A stretch of DNA of 64,000 bases. Source: Saccharum officinarum (lineage: Eukaryota > Streptophyta > Magnoliopsida > Poales > Poaceae). Position numbers and translations under genes: made by a program. Below the pieces are notes generated by a model. It did no database searches. It saw only the letters and a program-made list of their open reading frames with translations, and had not been told where the DNA came from. Below are positions 1 through 9,927 of this stretch, one piece after another. Numbering within the stretch: position 1 is the stretch's first letter; the number at the start of each line of letters is the position of its first letter. The stretch spans positions 18,393,553-18,457,552 of the forward strand of contig CM036199.1 in the NCBI GenBank assembly GCA_020631735.1, in the 5' to 3' direction.

Positions 1-280
1 TAAATTCAGTCATAATCACATAATAGATTTGATTTCCAACAGTGTCAATTTGTTTGGTCCGTGGTTTACGCAGTTGTGATTCGATTTGAGTTCTGTTTTT
101 ACGTTGGCCTCGTGGTGTCCCAATGTATTCTTAGGGAACATCCACCCTATCATTTGGACCATGGACATCACGTGATTACTTCGTGTGTTTGGCGGTAAAT
201 TTGGGATAGCGGCCGAATATTTCACGAGAAATTTGAGGCTCCCATTCACCCCCCCTCTGGTCGCCGTTTTCGGTCCTTCA
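1..280 (+). repeat. 3' end of a Maximus/SIRE-type copia LTR
   Basis: Nearly identical, base for base, to the last ~280 bp of the LTR that ends at 61564, including the block with the CACCCCCCCTCTGG motif and the terminal CCTTCA. In the right-hand copy the LTR end is followed directly by a primer binding site; here position 281 onward is unrelated DNA, so this is the right edge of a 3' LTR or a solo LTR whose body lies left of the window. Confidence 0.85.
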
Positions 281-303
281 GCTTAAGATAAGTCATAGAG
301 CTT

Positions 304-1397
304 TGAAAGTGCAATCAAGCCCTAATTGTGGGTTTTGGCGATAATGACCACGCAATTAGAAGACTAATAAGATTTATCGAGATGACAAACAGGGAATCTA
401 TAATCGATGATGTTATACGAAATGGAGGAGCCCCCAATTACTAATGTTGATGGCTTCAAACTTAAAGGAGGTTTAAATTCTTTCATATTTCGAATTTGAG
501 TATAGGAAAGGCCGTACTACAAAGGAGGACACATTGCTTAAGCTTAAGTGTGCTACTAAGTGCTCAATCTTTCACTTACATCCTCAGTTACTCAGCCAAG
601 ACAGCCAGCACTTCACTTTTCACCTTTGTTGGCCTGGTGCGGCAGTGCCGCACCTAGAGAGAGGCACTGTCGTTACTTAAGTGACCGTTGGGGGTTGAGG
701 GGTATTTATATCTTTCACCTTCCCTCCAACGTCTCTCTCCTTCTTCCAACCGTTCAGTTCGTGCAGAAACAAAAGAGTGCTCTTCTCTCTCCTCCATTGG
801 TGACCTTGAGCTCCCAAGCTTTTCTATTAATTTTCTCATCAATCCTTAAGAGAAAAAGGTCCTAAACTCGATTAGAGAGCAGATCCTTTGAATCCCCAAC
901 TCAAAAGAGCACTTGGTTCATATTTTGGCCGGCGGTTGTGTTTGTTATTCTTGGAGCTTTGCTCCTAGCTGGCTAGAGCATCGTCTATGGAGCTTGCCAA
1001 CTTGTGTGGCAGCCCTAGGAGATTTGTAATCATCTCTTACAGCTAGTAAACTCATCCCTCTTCTCAAGCCTCTTGACTTGTGTGGCAGCCCTAGCCTTAG
1101 TGACTAACCTCAACAACGTGGACTTAGACAAGCCTTGGTGGCGAGTTGAACCACAAGATAAATCCTTGTGTCACCTTGTGCTTGATTTAATTCACCTACA
1201 TTTCATATTGTTGTTGAGGTGATTTCTAGGTTTGTGGCCGATCTACTTGTGTGTGGTGTTCATACCACTTCTAGTTGTTGTTCTATGATCCATATACCTA
1301 TAGGAAGCTTAGTAATTTCTGCGATCTAAGTTTCCTTTCACAGACTTTGAATTGTGCTTCAAAGTTGTCTACAGGTGCGGCAGCGCCGCGGTTCTAG
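304..1397 (+). repeat. Maximus/SIRE-type LTR, 5' portion, interrupted
   Basis: Starts with TGAAAG and resembles (from memory) the start of grass Maximus/Opie-type LTRs. It has a TATA-like TATTTATA near 702-709 and a GC-rich inverted word (GCGGCAGYGCCGC) near 639-653 and again near 1376-1390. The plus-strand LTR is cut at 1397 by another LTR in the opposite orientation. No intact 3' end is seen. Confidence 0.6.
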
Positions 1398-2880
1398 TGA
1401 AATGTCCTAATATAGCTAGAGGGCGGTGAATAGCCTATTAAAAAATCTACAAACTCACTAGAGCAAAAGGTTAGTATAATAAATGGTGAAATGCAATTTT
1501 GCTCTAGCTCTATAAGGGTTGCAAGCCACCTATCCAACAATTTTAGTCACTATGATCACTATAACAGTCAATAGCTAAGTCACTACGAGCTCTCAAAAGC
1601 TAGCTACACTAAAGAACTCAACTAGGTAAGAAGCTACACTAGCAAAGATAATACAAGCTCTCAAAACTAATTACATTAAAGAGCTTGCTGCAACTAGTTT
1701 GCCGAAAAGTAAATGAGAGGTATGTGATCTTTATACCGCCACATAGAGGATGAACCAATCACAATATATGATGACCAATCACTGGGAGAAATCCAATCAT
1801 ACACAAAATGAACACAAGCTTTTTCTCCCGAGGTTCACGTGCTTACCGACACGCTAATCCCTGTTGTGTCGACCAACACTTGGTGGTTCGGTGGCTAAGA
1901 GATGTAGCATAAACCTCATCCAACTCGTGAATACCGCAAGAACCTACCCATAAGTGAGGTAACTCAATGACACGAGCAATTTACTAGAACTACCTTTTGC
2001 GCTCCGCCGGGGAATGCACAACACCCCTCACAAATTACCGGGAGGTGGCCAAGAACAAGCATCACTCTTGCCACAACTCCTCCGCTGCCTCCAAGCCGTT
2101 TAGGTGATGACAACCACCAAAAGAAGCAAGAATCCCGCAGCCAAAGATCATCCAAGTGCCACTAAGATGTAAACTCACAAGCATAATGCACTTGGATCAC
2201 TCAATCTCACTTTAGATTAGCAACCAAGTAAGGGAGATGAGTGAGAGGGAGTATGTTCAGCTCAAGAGGATGTCAAGATGATTAACAGTCCAAGAGAGTT
2301 CCCCAAGAGCCGACCAACACATTTATAGGGGGTCCCAAAAGAATAGAGTCGTTAGGCTCACATTCTAGCACACCCTGACTACACCAGACGAGCAGGTGCT
2401 AAAGCACCTGATGCTCTTCAGTGTCCGGTCGCCAACACGCTCGTCCGCTCGATGATCACCATGTGTCAATTTTGAGTCCTCGCCATTCGATCACCAATGG
2501 TCAACTAATGTCACGCTTGCGTACACAGATGCACCGGACGCGCAGGAGGGATGCACTGGATGCGGACGCCAGATGGTCCACGTCCGGTCAACTCTAGTAA
2601 GGTACCAGAGAGCGAAAACGCGCACCGGACACGTCCGCTAGGGGGCGATCGGACGCACCCCAGCGTCCGGTGATCACTCGGCCTCGCCATGTGCTTACAT
2701 CATTTGCATCGGACACTGACGACACACGTCTGGTGGCTTGCGTCTGCTGCTGCCCTGCCATGCACCGGATGCGCTGGTGCACCGCGACCAGCGTCTGCTC
2801 GCTGAAGCCCTTTGCACGTGCCTCTAATTAGTAATACTAAAATACCTAACTTAGATTGGTCTCACGTGTGTACCTTCATT
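1398..2880 (-). repeat. Maximus/SIRE-type LTR, minus orientation, left (5') limit uncertain
   Basis: On the minus strand it ends with the motif block GGCTATTCACC...CCTCTAGC and a terminal TTTCA, the same 3' end as the solo LTR at 18699-20750. It shares that LTR's 'gaggttcacgtgctt...ccggcacgcta' block and carries many copies of a CGGACGC/GCGTCCG word between 2380 and 2790. The 5' limit near 2880 is a guess because no target duplication matches. Confidence 0.6.
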
Positions 2881-3128
2881 CGAGTATGAAGAGACCATTG
2901 GTCCTAATCGTGATGACCCGTGCCTGCTTGGTGCAGGCATTGGTGCAGAGTGTTTGTGCTGTGGTCACTGTAGTCATACCTAGGGCACTGACTCGTCCTT
3001 AGGTGTCGTCAATGATGCAGTAGAGGTGGCGGCCTTCCTGTTTAGGTGTGGCTAGAACCTCACGAGAACGCTGGTTCCATGGTAAAGCCTAGAGGACAAT
3101 GAGGAGCGAGTTGCAATTGGTTCTATTA

Positions 3129-3340
3129 GGGTGTGTTTGGTTCAAGGAATGGGGTCGTCTATCATTTTCTCACTCCGCATTTTTTTGTATTTGGTTTGTG
3201 GAATGGAATGAGTTGATCCATCACCACCTCATTCCTCACAAGATAATAATTAGTATATGCATGAGGAATGAGTTGGTTCCACCAAAATTCATAGGATGAA
3301 CTCATGATGCATGGGGTGACTCCACAAACCAAACACACCC
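3129..3340. mobile_element. Tourist-like (PIF/Harbinger) MITE
   Basis: 212 bp with a perfect 14-bp terminal inverted repeat GGGTGTGTTTGGTT and TTA target duplications at 3126-3128 and 3341-3343. No coding capacity. Confidence 0.9.
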
Positions 3341-3343
3341 TTA

Positions 3344-3712
3344 GCAACTCCAATCAAGTCATGTATGTGGGAGTTGTCTCCCTGTAGAGTCGATCAGAGA
3401 CCATTGTCGAGATCAATCCAACACAATGCGCTTCCTGGGCTTATAAAGGTAGGCTCGTGACAGGTTGAAATGGATGTGGCAGTGGACACATACAAAATTA
3501 CTCCTATAATGTGCAGCATGTCTACATAGTGCAAACCAAACTCCCATGCAACACGAACCTGGTAGATACCACTTATTCCATCTTAATCCCACAACACTAA
3601 ACAGTGAAGAGTTGAGAAATCGAGGGACTTTCCCCATGTTCAACATGAGAGTCTCATTAGATCCTAGAGTAATATCACAAATTCACAACTTCTACACCCA
3701 AGGGTTAAGTCA
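3344..3712. other. Intergenic, nothing recognised
   Basis: No supported gene or repeat. A 77-codon minus-strand ORF at 3413-3646 has no recognisable family features. Confidence 0.5.
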
Positions 3713-3921
3713 TGTTTAGATCACATGGTCCAAAGTCTAGTTGGTTAAAATTAAGGGCTAAACTTTAGACCACTTTAGCTTAATGTGGTCTAATGAACTA
3801 ATGATATTTTTTGTGAGATTGATTAAACTTTAGACAACAGTTTAGACCACCTATTTAGAGCCTCAAAAGTTAAAGCGATCTAAACTTTAGTTGTTAAACT
3901 TTAGACTATAGAATCTAAACA
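3713..3921. mobile_element. Probable MITE (TGTTTAGAT ends)
   Basis: Ends are inverted (TGTTTAGAT at the left; ATCTAAACA at the right), with internal inverted TTTAGAC/GTCTAAA words. The CACTA element begins two bases further on, so it inserted at this MITE's edge. Target duplication not resolved. Confidence 0.5.
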
Positions 3922-3936
3922 AGCACTAGTACAGAG

Positions 3937-4165
3937 ACGGGCTTTACTCCCGGTGGGGAACCCCCTCTAGTCCCGGTTCCCCACCCGGGAGCAAGCATCC
4001 GGGACTAAAGGGGGGTCCTTTAGTCCCGGGTGAGGAACCGGGACTAAAGGAGGACCTTTAGTCCCGGTGGGTAACACCAACCGGGACTAAATGTGCCTCC
4101 TGACATGCCACGATGGCCAGCACCTTTAGTCCCGGTTGGTAATACGAACCGGGACTAAAGGTTTT
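3937..4165. repeat. CACTA left subterminal repeat array
   Basis: Four or more inverted pairs of TTTAGTCCCGG and CCGGGACTAAA with short spacers. In the family these are transposase-binding repeats that form hairpins at the element ends. Confidence 0.85.
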
Positions 4166-4313
4166 TTTTTCTTTTCTTTTCATTTTTTTGTTTTCTTTTC
4201 AAAATAGGTTTTCGAAGTCGTATTGTACGCTGCTAATTATACATTTATACGCGCATATAGTATGTTTCGGTTCAAGCACAATGAACGTATTAAATCACAC
4301 AATTCAAGCATAG

Positions 4314-4418
<105 letters not shown>

Positions 4419-4542
4419 TGCATCATATATATATTTACATGCATGCATGCATATGTGTATTTTACATTATATTATTTCATGTGCATATATTACAAAAGAT
4501 TGCATTATAGTTGTTGTGACATAACGAGTTTCTTCTCATCCT

Positions 4543-7500
4543 CTAGCTTGGCTTCAATGGCAGTGTTGGGTCGAAGTAGAACTCGCCCTTGGAATCGATG
4601 ACCTGCTCATTAAAAAATCCGGCTATAGACTCTTGAATTGCTTTGATTTGGTCTTGCCGTATGACCTTTTCCTCCAACCATCGAGTCTACAGGTTTGAAT
4701 TAAAGGAAAATAAATTAATATATGTACATATATATATAAAGACATAGTAACACAATCAATAATAATAATTAAATGAATATATAGTGTATTTTTAACGTAC
4801 TTTGAGTCTCTCTGTAGGAGTTCTTTGGGAGACCACCTTGATAAACTTGCAAACATAGTAACCACAGTAGTTGTTCCCCTGTTCCTGCCTCAGACACCAC
4901 TTTACGAGAAAAAGATTTGTCATCCAATCTGGTGATCCGGTGAAAGCTATATGTTTAATTAATAAAGATGATGCGATTCAGGGGACTTACTTTCAATGGG
5001 ATTACATTCAGTGGCGCTTTGCATTTTTCCATGTGTTGCTTCTCAATAAAGGTTTTCCAAATACTGCCCAATAAAAAATTTGCCACATCATTAGATATAG
5101 TTAATCATCATGTTTGTGTGTATATATAGTTGCTAGAGATCCCGAAATTACCTCTGGATAATATCTATCATATCTTGGTAGTCTTGTTGTGGTTTTCTCA
5201 TCGAGTCATAGATTATCAAGTGACTTTTCACCAGATCGATGTCCATCAATATCCAGTGATTGCTGCATATGTTTATAGGATATAACGCATAACACTCATT
5301 AATTAACTAGAATCAACATATGAGCCATTAAGGCTATGATCGACATGATTAACACTCACTTGAAGTTATAGGGAAAGAGTATATCCTTCTTGTGGCGTTG
5401 GTTCACTAAGAAGTTCATGAGGTTACTCTCTGACTCAGACTTCCAATTAGTCATTGGAGTAATTGGGTCTTTGAATACTATATGGGGATCAACAAAACCA
5501 ATTTCATTGCATCCTTCCTTTCTGAGCTCTGTCATTGTAAATCTGCATATATATAGTACTTGTTAGGATAATTTATATGCATATACACACATATGATGAG
5601 TTTAATAATAGATCGAAAGAATTATTACTTACAGGCAATAGCAGCTAATGATAACTTTGTCCAGAGAGGTCAGGTGGCATAGTTGATGAAATTCTGCAAA
5701 GTCAACATACATAACATCATCGCCACGAAACCAATGTTCGTCTCTAATTCTGACACCAACGCAGAAGTCTCCACTGGTAGACGCCTGCATGTACCACTTG
5801 TTTAGCAGGTACATTTGCGTCCCCAGATCAGATAAGGCTTGAGGGTTGTATAGACTCTGGCCTAGTACAAATTTTTTCTTCCAAATATCAACCTCCGCCG
5901 CACTCTCAATGTTTCCATCACCAAACATCTGGTAAAGGTCGAGACCAGTCTCATCAAGAAATTCACCAAGGTGATCCAAATCGACATCCGGAGGTATGTT
6001 TGCCTGATGCATTAATCCTAAATTCGAACCATATTCATTACCAACAACTAGCGGGGGATTGATTGGTGCGCTTGTTGTCCGAGTTGGGCAACTCCTTTCC
6101 CTGCCCGCTTCTTTTTCTGTGCCGCCTCAATTGACTTGGTGAGAGTGCGGTCATAGTCTGATAACGTTGATTTGGACGGCTTACGAGATTCCCGCTGTTG
6201 ATGCTGGTAAGAAGTCACCTTTTTTCTTAAAATATCCGGAGCTACGAAGAAGTACCGTTTCTCTGGGTTTCTCCTTGCTTCTTGATTCATTTTAAGTTTG
6301 TCATAGAATCTAGACATGTCTTTTTTATATGCATCAGTTCCTTCTTCCTTCTCTTCAGATATTATTTTGGGAATAGCCCTTGGTTTCACGGTGGCTTTCT
6401 TTACAGGCGGGGACTGGTTCTTCGTTTGAGGGGCTGGCCTCTTGCTAGGCTTCTTGGTAGGCGGGGGCGGGGGAGGCGTTGGAGACCTCCTTGGAGGTGT
6501 TGGCAGCGGCGTTGGAGACCTCCTTGGAGGTGGCGGCTGCGGCGTTGGAGACCTCCTTGTAGAGGGTGTGGATGCAGCCTCGTCTTCCAACATAATGTCA
6601 TCGTACAGAGCACTATGATGATCTGGCGATTGAACAATTGGATTTAGGTTGGGGGAGGATCTGCTACAAAAAAAGGAATGACATATTATTATGAGCAGAT
6701 TGTTAATTATTTAAGCCAATACAAATTAATGATGTAGTGTTTTCATCCGCACGTACCTATGGTGAGGTAGTTCAGGAGGAGGTGGAGCCGACATCCCTGG
6801 AATGATGATGTAGCGCTTGCGCCATAGAATGAATGTCTTCTCCGCTTCTCCTAGAGTCTTCTCACCATCACCTCCAGGAATATCAAGAGGCAAATCACTA
6901 AAACCTTTTTCAGCTTTATCTACCGAGATGGTGGCATATCCTTCTTGGATTATATTCCCATGAATCCTTGGTGTCTTGGTTCGGTCGATAGGATTAACAA
7001 GACCGATAGCCACCTTGATTGTGGAATTCTCCTTCGGAATGTGTAGCTCACACGTTGTACAAGGTTCAATGACGTCATCCACAGGGAAGTGCAGTCCTGT
7101 GTCCCCTTGATTTGGTATCTCCGTGGAAGCGCAGCTGCTTTTCAACTGAACAGATTGGCTAATGTTGATTCCTGGCTCTGATGCCTGCTTGCTTGCACTC
7201 ACTGCTATTTGCACTTGCCTTTTGATTTCCTCCTGCATTCTCGCTTCAAGGTTTTTTTTCCCGCTCCTGTGCTTCACGCACCGCTTCCTCCAACCTCTGG
7301 AGCCGTTGTGCCTCTTCTTCCTTCTTTCTCTGGCGACTTCTGTAGGAAGGTCTGTCCTGAGGGAATCCATGCTCCCACGAGACACTTCCTTTGCCTCTAG
7401 TTCGGCCACCATGTTCAATAGTCCCGATGGCGTATGTCAGCTCATCCTTATCTCTGTTGGGCCTGAACGCACCACTAGCAGTAGCTCTCTGAGCATAAAA

Positions 7501-8525
7501 CAATCTTTCTACTGCTTCTTGCAGTCTTGCGCCATAAACGCACTTCCCTGTCTCCTGGTCTAGTGTTCCCCCATGAGCGAAAAACCAATTCTTTGCACGT
7601 TCTCCCCACTCGAGTGATTCTGGTCTGATACCCTTGGCAAGAAGGTCTGCTTCCATTTTGTTCCACTTCTTAATGGCAGTCGGGTAGCCACCTGATCCCA
7701 AGGTATGGTGGTATGTCTTCTGTTGGGCATTACGTTGGTTCTTTATCACTCGACTCACACCCTCTTCCGAAGTCTTGTACTGTACAAACTCATCCCAATA
7801 GGGCCTCTGCTTTGAGATCGGGCCTGGGACAGTAAAATCTGGTGCTATGTTCTTCTTGACATACGTCGTGTATAGGTGTTTCTTCCAAGTCTGAAACTGG
7901 GTGGCCATCTTCTTCATTGCCCAATCCCTAACTCGCTCCTTCAATTCATCACCATCTATTATATCATCATAATCATCTGTTTGGAGCATGAAATGTACCA
8001 AGACATCATTCCAAATTAACGCCTTGTCACGATCGGAGACAAAACTGATATGAGGAGCATTGGTCTTCTTCTTCCATTCACGGGTACTAATCGGGAGCCG
8101 GTCCCGTACAAGGTAACCACAGTGGTGCACAAATTTCATTTTATTCGGCCCCCCGGTTCTCCTGTATCCACATTGAACTCCGAGATGATGAAGCGACCCT
8201 CCAATGGCTTTTTGGGACCTCGAACATTTTTACTCTTCGTTGTAGTTGTTGATGTCGATCCAGAGGGCTACAAAACATAAACATTATTTTTAATGTCATG
8301 AGCACACATAAGACATATGATAATATATATATATAGCTAATAATAAAAAATATATACTTGGCCAATATGTTGTTGCTCATTTTGTTCAAGAGCTAAGTAC
8401 TGACTCCCGTCATCTACATCCTCTTGCACGTTATTTTTAGCACCATCATCGCCGGCAACTTGAGTGCCAGTGTTGATCAAATTCATCATCAACTCCTCCT
8501 CATCCATATTTCTCGGGTCGGCCAT
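4543..8525 (-). pseudogene. PTTA-type CACTA protein with C-terminal Ulp1-like protease, frame broken
   Basis: Eight exons by splice consensus and phase: 8358-8525, 6757-8267, 5633-6663, 5360-5542, 5152-5262, 4991-5063, 4801-4899, 4543-4686; about 1,100 codons. The start ATG is at 8523-8525, followed by an acidic N terminus. The second exon holds the plant PTTA/En-Spm region (Pfam Transposase_24 type) with a charged coiled tail. The third has a Pro-rich run of RRSPTP repeats. The last exons look like a C48 (Ulp1) peptidase: His in NHW, Asp in YDS, Gln in LRQ and Cys in YCGYYVC, in canonical order. Ulp1-like proteases cleave ubiquitin-like modifiers; the role here is unknown. Continuous reading fails at three homopolymers: 8149-8154, 7252-7259 and 6053-6057. 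These are either real decay or consensus errors. All the later splice junctions keep phase. Confidence 0.8.
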
Positions 8526-8987
8526 CTAGCTTCAAAAAACAAAACCAATATATAGTACGTCAACCATGTAGTCATTCATCATATGAGAAAAGTCTATGTT
8601 AATAATATAAGTATAAGTCATTATGAAATGTAAGTATATGTGTCTTATTGCTCATATAGCCATTACTATTTCCGAAATGATAAGAATTTATTTTCTTCTT
8701 CTACAGGCGATCTCTGATGCTATGATATAAAGTTTGAAGATAGTCTTCCCGGAAAAAAATATGTAATGCTCATATTACTTTAGCAACATTAATATATTAT
8801 ATCTGTATATTCAAAGTTCACAAATGAAGAAACATGTGATATTTTTGATAAACTAAAAAACGCTTAGTTTACAAACTGGGTATCAAAATTGAGTTCCTAT
8901 TTGACCATTATATATCCTACAACAAATCCTTCAAAAAAAACCCTACATGAATATATTTGGATAAAATTTCGTTAACAAACATTGATC
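8526..8987. other. AT-rich CACTA interior, probable 5' leader/intron of PTTA gene
   Basis: Lies between the PTTA start codon and the GC-rich leader repeats. No ORF or repeat is recognised. It probably contains a leader intron, but no junction was assigned. Confidence 0.4.
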
Positions 8988-8995
8988 TATGTCCT

Positions 8996-9140
8996 CGGTG
9001 GAGGGCCTCGGGCGCGGAGGAGGGCGCGGTGGAGGGCCTCGGGCGCGGAGGAGGGCGAGGGCGCGGTGGAGGGCCTCGGGCGCGGAGGAGGGCGCGGTGG
9101 AGAGCCACGGGCGCGGAGGAGGGGCACGGGCGCGCGCGGT
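8996..9140. repeat. GC-rich tandem repeat in PTTA leader
   Basis: At least four units of about 31 bp built on GGTGGAGGGCCTCGGGCGCG plus GAGGAGGGCGC, with variants. It lies 130-280 bp downstream (minus sense) of the TATA box at 9271. Arg/Gly-rich ORFs in three frames here come from the repeat composition. Confidence 0.8.
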
Positions 9141-9270
9141 GGAGGCCGCACGAGGAAGAAGACGGCGGCGCCGGTGTCACGGTAGACGAACGGACGCGGT
9201 GCGAGGAGAAGAGGGCGGCGGTGTTCGACGAGGAAGAAGACGAGCGGATCGATCTGCCAGGCGCCGGAGG

Positions 9271-9277
9271 TTATATA
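9271..9277 (-). promoter_or_regulatory. Internal TATA box for PTTA/Ulp1 gene
   Basis: The minus strand reads CTATATAACC immediately downstream of the internal subterminal-repeat block and upstream of the GC-rich leader. The arrangement mirrors the TATA box at 14296-14301. Confidence 0.6.
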
Positions 9278-9287
9278 GTAGAGGAGA

Positions 9288-9482
9288 ATTACTCCCGGTT
9301 CCAGCCACCAACCGGGAGTAAAGGTATACCTTTACTCCCGGTGCGTGTTACCAACCGGGAGTAAAGGTATACCTTTACTCCCGGTTGGTAACACGCACCG
9401 GGAGTAAAGGCTTTTTTTGGCGGGCCACGAAACTGCAGCCCACCTTTACTCCCGGGTGGGCTTCCCACCCGGGAGTAAAGGT
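9288..9482. repeat. Internal copy of CACTA subterminal repeats
   Basis: Inverted pairs of TTTACTCCCGG and CCGGGAGTAAAG, the same architecture as the element ends but with ACTCCC instead of mostly AGTCCC. They lie between the TNP2 and PTTA genes. Confidence 0.9.
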
Positions 9483-9927
9483 GGCCTGCAGTTTCGTTTC
9501 CCGCCTGTTTTAAGGAATAGTCTTGTTAAATACAATAGAAATGCAATAGTTTTTATTAAATACATAGTAAATTAAATAAAAGGCATAAAATTATTTTGTT
9601 AAAAATATGAATTTTATTTTTGTTTATTGCACATAGGAAAAATCGATAACCTAACTTTTTTATTTTTTGTTAGAATTATGAAACATAATGTAACTAATAT
9701 TTATTATTTCGTTAATGCAAAATGTATTGTTTAATTAAAATTATTAAAATTATTGGTTTTGGACAGGAAATTTGTTTTCACATCATTTTAACGTTAATAT
9801 TTTAATATTTCATCACTCAGTAACCAAATCAAACATTGATTTAATTTGAAACATGACATAATAAACATCTGAATTCACAATTATTACATAATATCTCAAA
9901 CACACACTATATTAAATCACTATATCA
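9483..9927. other. AT-rich 3' flank of TNP2 inside CACTA
   Basis: Very AT-rich, with no ORF or repeat recognised; presumably the 3' untranslated region and terminator of the TNP2 gene. Confidence 0.5.

Noticed and set aside
560..865. 101-codon plus-strand ORF
   Set aside because: Lies inside an LTR around its TATA box and has no domain.
6282..6647. 121-codon plus-strand ORF, Trp/Arg rich
   Set aside because: Antisense shadow of the Pro-rich part of the PTTA gene.
8917..9364. Arg/Gly/Ala-rich ORFs in three frames
   Set aside because: Produced by the GC-rich tandem repeat and lack of stops, and they lie in the PTTA leader.
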